Shown: in pieces, positions 39,520 to 44,402 of the stretch
Position numbering within the stretch: the stretch's first letter is position 1
Layout of the letters: the number at the start of each line of letters is the position of its first letter
IMG/VR virus record: IMGVR_UViG_3300042893_001710
Location: 1 to 44,402 of that record
Direction: 5' to 3' (one strand)
Origin: a virus
Length of the DNA stretch: 44,402 nt
Position numbers and translations under genes: made by a program
The notes under the pieces: model-generated
Seen by the model: the letters and a program-made list of their open reading frames with translations, nothing else
Databases searched by the model: none
What the model was told of the DNA's origin: nothing

Positions 39520-39880
39520 TCATTATGAGAATCCCAGGAACGTCGGCTCTTTTGATAAGAGTGATAGTGATATTGGCACTGGCATGGTTGGCGCACCTGC
39601 CTGCGGCGACGTAATGAAACTTCAAATCAAGGTGCAAGATGGTATCATCACAGACGCAAGATTCAAAACATACGGATGCGGCAGTGCGATTGCCTCAAGT
39701 TCTCTCGTTACCGAGTGGGTTAAAGGCCGGACGCTTGAGCAAGCGGCAGCTCTTAAAAATTCAGAAATTGCTACGGAACTCGCGCTGCCACCTGTCAAAA
39801 TCCATTGTTCAATCCTTGCTGAAGACGCCATCAAAGCCGCTGTAGAAGACTACAGAAAGAAGCATGATCTCTCTAACTGA
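39494..39880 (+). CDS. iscU: IscU-type Fe-S cluster assembly scaffold
   Basis: IscU builds [2Fe-2S] and [4Fe-4S] clusters with a cysteine desulfurase and passes them to target proteins. All key residues are present: C37 and D39 (GAPACGD), C62 (YGCGSAIASSS), and H104/C105 in the LPPVKIHCS segment that also binds the HscA chaperone. The 128-residue length is normal. It is followed by iscA with a 17-nt overlap. No phage desulfurase is seen in this window, so it would rely on the host enzyme. Confidence 0.93.
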   Translation: MAYSQQVIDHYENPRNVGSFDKSDSDIGTGMVGAPACGDVMKLQIKVQDGIITDARFKTYGCGSAIASSSLVTEWVKGRTLEQAAALKNSEIATELALPPVKIHCSILAEDAIKAAVEDYRKKHDLSN

Positions 39881-40187
39881 TCGTGCGTACACCAAAGTAA
39901 AACGACTATTGCAAGCCAAAGACTATGCTGGCATTCGCCTGGGTGTGAAAACCACCGGTTGCTCTGGCTTGGCTTATGTGTTAGAATACGTACAAGAATA
40001 CAAGCCTTCTGACTCTGACATCAACTATGCCCAACAAGACTTTGTGGTATTGGTTGACAAGAAAAATGAAGTGTATCTTAATGGTGTCACAGTAGACTAT
40101 GTGCGCCAAGGCCTAAACGAAGGCTTTGAATTCCTCAATCCCAATGAACGTGACCGCTGCGGTTGCGGAGAAAGTTTTAGAGTTTAA
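39864..40187 (+). CDS. iscA: IscA/ErpA-type Fe-S carrier
   Basis: A-type carrier that transfers iron-sulfur clusters to apoproteins. It has the three conserved cysteines C33 (TTGCSGLAY), C99 and C101 (RCGCGESF). The 107-residue length is typical. It is co-translated with IscU and overlaps the nuclease gene's 5' end. HesB/IscA-type genes are known in aquatic T4-like phages; pairing with IscU is less common. Targets may include the two radical SAM enzymes of this phage. Confidence 0.93.
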   Translation: MISLTDRAYTKVKRLLQAKDYAGIRLGVKTTGCSGLAYVLEYVQEYKPSDSDINYAQQDFVVLVDKKNEVYLNGVTVDYVRQGLNEGFEFLNPNERDRCGCGESFRV

Positions 40188-40905
40188 TTTGTACAACCCA
40201 AAATTTGATTATCAACCCATACCCAGGGTCACAATAGACGGTAAAAGATTCTACGCCACTCCAGATGGCAATAAGTTGCCTAGTGTGACCACAATCCTAG
40301 ATCGAACCAAAAGTGAAGAAAGCAAGGCTGCCTTGCATAACTGGCGGCGTGCAGTGGGTGCAGAACGAGCACAAGCTATCACTACAGAAGCTGCCAATCG
40401 CGGCACTAGAATGCACACCTACCTTGAAAAGTACATTCGTGAAGGTGCTATACCTGCTCGTGGGTCAAATCCATTCAGTTGGCCCAGTCATGTCATGGCA
40501 GAAGAAGTCATCCGCAAGGGCCTGGTTAACGTTACGGAATTTTGGGGTATTGAAGTGCCACTATACTTTCCGGGCGTGTATGCAGGCACAACAGATGGTG
40601 CAGGTATTCATTTAAACGAAGAATCAATTCTAGACTATAAACAAACCAACAAACCCAAAAAGCGTGAATGGATTGACGATTACTTTGTTCAGCTGTGTGC
40701 ATACGCAGAAGCCCACAATGAACTGCATGGAACTAAAATCAAAAAAGGCGTAGTTTTGATGTGTGTAAAACCTGACTTGGATGAGAATCACAACATTATA
40801 GGCCAGCCCAAGTACCAGGAGTTTGTGCTAGAAGGTGCAGAATTTGAAAAGTATCGCACCCAGTGGTGGAAAAAGGTCGAACAGTTCTACATGCTAAATA
40901 TGTGA
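40144..40905 (+). CDS. PD-(D/E)XK-type exonuclease
   Basis: This protein (253 residues from the chosen ATG) resembles the RecB-like PD-(D/E)XK nucleases of aquatic T4-like phages. It has PSVTTILDRTKSEESKAAL, a TRMHTYLEKYI segment, and TTDGAG followed by SILDYKQTNK, which gives the D-(D/E)-x-K active site. The start is uncertain: the ATG at 40144 overlaps iscA by 44 nt, and a TTG at 40189 is an alternative after the iscA stop. It may process DNA ends for recombination or degrade host DNA. Confidence 0.72.
   Translation: MNVTAAVAEKVLEFNLYNPKFDYQPIPRVTIDGKRFYATPDGNKLPSVTTILDRTKSEESKAALHNWRRAVGAERAQAITTEAANRGTRMHTYLEKYIREGAIPARGSNPFSWPSHVMAEEVIRKGLVNVTEFWGIEVPLYFPGVYAGTTDGAGIHLNEESILDYKQTNKPKKREWIDDYFVQLCAYAEAHNELHGTKIKKGVVLMCVKPDLDENHNIIGQPKYQEFVLEGAEFEKYRTQWWKKVEQFYMLNM
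40894..40900 (+). promoter_or_regulatory. Late-type promoter CTAAATA
   Basis: The motif TGCTAAATATGT lies in the last codons of the nuclease gene and 24 nt before the GTG at 40925, with AAGGA as ribosome site. Confidence 0.6.
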
Positions 40906-40924
40906 TACCTCAAGGAATCACACT

Positions 40925-42676
40925 GTGGCAATTGTACAAATCTCAAGAATCACCCAACGCAAAGGTCTAGAAGAAGATCTTCCACAACCACTGGCACCTG
41001 CTGAGCTTGGCTGGGCAGTTGACACACGTCAGTTGTATATTGGTCCAGGCACACTGGCTGAAGGATCTCCAGACGAACGCAATAACATAGAAATTCTCAC
41101 TGAATATTCTGACATTTTGGCCACTCAAACGGCTTATACCTACACAGGATTTGGTGCAACTGGGTATAGTGTGCAAACTGGACCTACCGCAGGATCTCCA
41201 GTTAGTCAAAGTCTACAAAGCAGATTGGACAGTTATTGTGTGGTCACTGATTTTGGTGCCACTGGAGACGGGTCTACAGACGACACTGCGGCAATCAATC
41301 GCGCTCTCTATCAATTGTACTGTGTTCAATCCAATCCACAAATTCGCAGAAGCTTGTTTTTCCCAGCTGGGAATTACATAATCACCAACACTATTTTAGT
41401 TCCTCCATATGCCATGCTGTATGGCGAAGGCCCTGAAAGCAGTATTCTAAATTTCTTTGTAGCCGAATGGACCAGCACTGTGGCGTATGCTGCCGGCGTG
41501 TTGGTAAAGTCTGGCAGTCTTTATTATAGATCAAACTTTGCAGTGCCAGCAGGAACTGCGTTAACTGCCACGGTTGGTTCACCAGCACAATACTATTGGG
41601 GTAATATATCCACTGGCGCATCTAGTGGCCTTCCAGCATATATAATGCAAACAGCCAGTAACACACAACAAACTGGTGTGAACATTGTGAGCCCATATGA
41701 GCCACAAAACATTTTGGTCTCCAACATGAACATGGTTACCAACCAAATCATGGATGGATTGTTGATTGAACGAGCACATGATTGCTCATTTACCAACGTT
41801 GGTATTGAAGGCCCACTGACCACTGCCACACTCACAGTGGCCACAGATGATATTGCAGCAGTGCGATGGGCCAGCACAACCACCTTGGTTGACAGTCATA
41901 TCAATTTTGATAATTGCAGTTTTAAAGGTTTTACCTATGGTACCAACACTGATCAACAAATTGAAGGTGTTACATTTAGCAATTGCAATTTTGATACTCT
42001 CTATCAAGGTGTGTATTTAGGCGGCGCAACTCCGGTCAATGGCGGCCCAACTGGCGTACGATTGATCAGCAATGTGTTTGATAACATTTATGTGGAAGGT
42101 GTTGTGATCAATGGAGTAAGTTTAAACACCACAACCAACAATGTGTTCTATGATGTAGGCAATCACTTTAATGGTGCTGCATTGGCCGCAAGTTCAATCA
42201 TTGATATTGATACTGCTAACAATGTTTGCTTGGGTGACATGTTTGAAAGAACCACAGCACAATCAACAGCTTATGCCAGAATTAATTTAAACAACACTGC
42301 CGGCATTGCCATGGAGAATGGCTATCGCCTACAACAAGGCACCTATAAACGTGAGTCGGGTGTGCAATTTACTTTGGTAGATAATGTAAGCGTGGCTGCA
42401 CAAATACTTACATTTTCTGCCACAGCAGTCAAAGCAGTACAAATCAACTACACTATAGTTCGAGGCACTGCTGTTAGAACTGGCGTTTACACTATTGTAG
42501 CCGGAACAGATGCATCAGGTACCAATCTTCAAGGCAGTGATACTGGAGTACAAAATTCTTCTCCAGGCGTGACATTTTCTGTAACAGAAAGTACCAGTGT
42601 TGTGTCATGGAAATATGTCACAACCAGCACCGGTAACAACGGTATTTTAACTTATTCAGTTACCTATCTAGCCTAA
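40925..42676 (+). CDS. Tail fibre/spike protein with pectate-lyase-type beta-helix
   Basis: This 583-residue protein is a virion receptor-binding or depolymerising fibre. The N-terminus (LPQPLAPAELGWAVDTRQLYIG) is a virion-anchor type sequence. From about residue 110 the pattern VTDFGATGDGSTDDTAAINRAL and FFPAGNYIITNTI is the pectate lyase 3 right-handed beta-helix. The remaining part is beta-rich. It starts with GTG and AAGGA and follows a late-type motif. It may bind or cut a host surface polysaccharide. Confidence 0.82.
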   Translation: MAIVQISRITQRKGLEEDLPQPLAPAELGWAVDTRQLYIGPGTLAEGSPDERNNIEILTEYSDILATQTAYTYTGFGATGYSVQTGPTAGSPVSQSLQSRLDSYCVVTDFGATGDGSTDDTAAINRALYQLYCVQSNPQIRRSLFFPAGNYIITNTILVPPYAMLYGEGPESSILNFFVAEWTSTVAYAAGVLVKSGSLYYRSNFAVPAGTALTATVGSPAQYYWGNISTGASSGLPAYIMQTASNTQQTGVNIVSPYEPQNILVSNMNMVTNQIMDGLLIERAHDCSFTNVGIEGPLTTATLTVATDDIAAVRWASTTTLVDSHINFDNCSFKGFTYGTNTDQQIEGVTFSNCNFDTLYQGVYLGGATPVNGGPTGVRLISNVFDNIYVEGVVINGVSLNTTTNNVFYDVGNHFNGAALAASSIIDIDTANNVCLGDMFERTTAQSTAYARINLNNTAGIAMENGYRLQQGTYKRESGVQFTLVDNVSVAAQILTFSATAVKAVQINYTIVRGTAVRTGVYTIVAGTDASGTNLQGSDTGVQNSSPGVTFSVTESTSVVSWKYVTTSTGNNGILTYSVTYLA

Positions 42677-43101
42677 TGTGGGCCCGCACCTTTGATGCCA
42701 GATTGGCCAGTTGGAATCAACTGCGGTCCGCAGTTTCCAACATACCTGCGGACCAATGCCTACATGCCATAAATGCCTGGTGGTTTGATACACCGTGGCG
42801 TGCTTACCATTTGCATTGGGATGATCAACCCACATGGCCCGATCCTTGGCAATTATTAGATGACAATTTGTTCTGTGGACTTGCAAGAGGACTAGGAATG
42901 TTGTATACTATAAGTCTATTGGATCGACCAGACATACAAGATGCTGAATTAATAGACACTGGTAGCGACAATTTAGTCCTAGTGGAACAAAAGAAATATA
43001 TACTGAATTGGGACAGAGATCAATTGTTAAATATCAATCTAACACCGTTTAATACACGGCACCGGCTTAGCCAAGAACAAATAAAAACACAAATAAAGTA
43101 G
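42676..43101 (+). CDS. Conserved T4-like hypothetical protein
   Basis: This 141-residue protein is rich in Trp and Asp (INAWWFDTPWRAYHLHWDD, then WPDPWQLLDDNLFCGLARG and LGMLYTISLLDRPDI). I associate it with a conserved T4-like protein of unknown function near tail genes and nrdA in aquatic phages. It is coupled to the fibre gene at a TAATG junction and ends 6 nt before nrdA. A role in fibre assembly is possible by linkage only. Confidence 0.65.
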   Translation: MWARTFDARLASWNQLRSAVSNIPADQCLHAINAWWFDTPWRAYHLHWDDQPTWPDPWQLLDDNLFCGLARGLGMLYTISLLDRPDIQDAELIDTGSDNLVLVEQKKYILNWDRDQLLNINLTPFNTRHRLSQEQIKTQIK

Positions 43102-43107
43102 CGAAAA

Positions 43108-44402
43108 ATGAAAAATATAACAGTTGTCAAGCGCAGTGGCGCACGTGAACCACTCGCCTTAGAAAAATGGCAGACACAAATTGCCAAAGTATGTGCAGGT
43201 ATAGCAGATGTAAGCCAAAGCATGATAGAGATACGCACACAGCTACATTTCTATGATGGAATTACCACTAAAGAAATCGATGGTATCACACTAAGAGCCA
43301 TTGTGGATCTCATTGATGTAGAGCAAAACCCTGATGTTGGACACACCAACTATCAGCATGTGGCAGGCAAACAGCGGCTATCAATGCTTCGCAAAGACGT
43401 ATACGGTTCATACGATCCTCCGCACTTGTATGACATTGTGAAAACAAATGTGGCCACCGGCTTGTACACTCCTGAATTGCTGGAATGGTATAATGAAGAT
43501 GATTGGAACCGCATGCAAGGCATGATTGACCATGCCAAAGACGAACAGTATTCTTATGCTGCCATTGAGCAGTTGATTGAAAAATATCTTGTAAAAAATC
43601 GTTCAACAGGAAAAATCTATGAAACTCCGCAAGTCAGATACATGGTCGCCGCAGCCACAGTCTTCCATAAGGAGGAACCTAACACAGCTAGGATGCGTTA
43701 TATTAAAGAGTATTACAATGCTGCCAGTGATGGGCTTTTTACTTTGGCTACTCCAGTGCTTGCTGGTCTGGGCACTCCTACCAAGCAGTTCAGCTCTTGT
43801 GTGCTTATTCGTTCTGACGACGACCTGGATAGTATTTTTGCTAGCGGTGAGATGATGGCCAAGTATGCCAGCAAACGTGCTGGCATTGGGTTGGAGATTG
43901 GACGACTGCGTCCATTAGGCTCACCCATTCGTGGTGGTGAGATCATGCACACAGGTATGATTCCGTTTTTAAAGAAATGGTTTGGAGATTTACGTTCATG
44001 TTCACAAGGCGGTATCCGTAATGCAAGTGCCACTGTTTTTTATCCCATCTGGCATCATCAATTCGATGATCTTATTGTGCTCAAGAACAATCAAGGAACC
44101 GAAGAAACCCGTGTCCGACACATGGACTATGGGGTGGTGCTTTCTGCTTTTTTCTGGCGTAGATTTAAACACAAACAAAACATCACGTTTTTTGACCCTA
44201 ACCAAGTACCGGAACTTTACGAGGCATTCTACTCCAACACTGCACTTTTTGAAGATCTGTATGTCAAATATGAAGCTAGATCTGACCTCCGGAAGAAAGT
44301 TATGTCTGCTGAAGAAGTGTTCAAATCAGGCATACTTAAGGAACGAACAGACACTGGTCGTATCTATCTAGTGTTCATTGACAATGTGATGAATCAAGGA
44401 CC
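43108..44402 (+). CDS. nrdA: Class I ribonucleotide reductase large subunit NrdA, 3' end cut by window edge
   Basis: NrdA reduces ribonucleotides to deoxyribonucleotides for phage DNA synthesis, working with NrdB. The visible 431 residues include an N-terminal ATP-cone-like region (VVKRSGAREPLALEKW), the active-site Cys segment QFSSCVLI, AGIGLEIGRLRPLGSPIRGGE, SCSQGGIRNASATVFYPIWH and RVRHMDYGVVLS. All match class Ia enzymes. The NLCLEI catalytic motif would lie just beyond the edge, so it cannot be checked here. The ATG at 43108 has no strong ribosome site or promoter and is likely read through. Confidence 0.94.
   Translation, partial: MKNITVVKRSGAREPLALEKWQTQIAKVCAGIADVSQSMIEIRTQLHFYDGITTKEIDGITLRAIVDLIDVEQNPDVGHTNYQHVAGKQRLSMLRKDVYGSYDPPHLYDIVKTNVATGLYTPELLEWYNEDDWNRMQGMIDHAKDEQYSYAAIEQLIEKYLVKNRSTGKIYETPQVRYMVAAATVFHKEEPNTARMRYIKEYYNAASDGLFTLATPVLAGLGTPTKQFSSCVLIRSDDDLDSIFASGEMMAKYASKRAGIGLEIGRLRPLGSPIRGGEIMHTGMIPFLKKWFGDLRSCSQGGIRNASATVFYPIWHHQFDDLIVLKNNQGTEETRVRHMDYGVVLSAFFWRRFKHKQNITFFDPNQVPELYEAFYSNTALFEDLYVKYEARSDLRKKVMSAEEVFKSGILKERTDTGRIYLVFIDNVMNQG

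Noticed and set aside
1-44402. tRNA genes, CRISPR arrays, integrase or insertion sequences
   Set aside because: I saw no cloverleaf-like sequence in gaps, no spaced repeats of array type and no recombinase or transposase motifs. A covariance-model scan would be decisive.

Overview
The window is part of a T4-like (tailed, contractile-tail type) bacteriophage genome. It carries recognisable T4 replication and recombination genes: the ssDNA-binding protein gp32 (cut by the left edge), UvsX, a UvsY-like mediator, UvsW helicase, gp61 primase, gp41 helicase and a class I ribonucleotide reductase large subunit NrdA (cut by the right edge). Several conserved proteins resemble those of T4-like phages of marine and freshwater bacteria (cyanophage/pelagiphage type). 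Genes are packed with ATGA or TAATG overlaps and moderate GC by eye. I see no tRNA, integrase, transposase or CRISPR. The host cannot be named from this window.

Layout. (1) 1-4134, plus strand: gp32, a strong terminator, uvsX, an acidic protein, a twitch-type radical SAM protein, a UvsY-like protein and a small membrane protein. (2) 4141-17777: an island of 17 genes in mixed orientations for glycan or surface chemistry. It holds glycosyltransferases, SAM methyltransferases, a second radical SAM enzyme, a cytidylyltransferase-cupin fusion, a pyruvyltransferase-like protein, a short UDP-sugar dehydrogenase and an NAD-dependent epimerase. (3) 17788-20280: small early-type genes behind three near-copy sigma70 promoters, including a gamma-glutamylcyclotransferase-like protein and an AAA+ ATPase, closed by a terminator. 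(4) 20278-32804: UvsW, a gp62-like protein, a DUF3307-like membrane protein, a 192-residue DnaE-like fragment, primase and helicase, interspersed with four SGNH-hydrolase-like genes. (5) 28506-29576 and 32845-43101: mostly virion-type and late genes, with an exported His-rich protein and an IscU-IscA pair with a PD-(D/E)XK-type nuclease in between. (6) nrdA from 43108.

Regulation can be read directly. Five sigma70-like promoters (before 20313, 23320, 25389, 26427 and 29608) share one geometry: -35, 17 bp, -10, then exactly 6 nt to the ATG, so transcription should begin at the start codon and give leaderless mRNAs. A second motif, YTAAATA/ATAAATA, resembles the T4 late promoter. It precedes virion-type genes and also the divergent starts in the glycan island, suggesting that surface-modification enzymes are made late, with the virion proteins.

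The most unusual features are four inferences to test. First, four SGNH-like genes are inserted at junctions between replication genes; in two cases the inserted gene and the displaced downstream gene begin with near-identical sequence. Second, the leaderless promoter set. Third, a 648-residue protein that appears to hold both a polymerase-beta-type nucleotidyltransferase site and a ligase-type KxDG site. Fourth, an Fe-S assembly pair (IscU, IscA) in a phage that also encodes two radical SAM enzymes.
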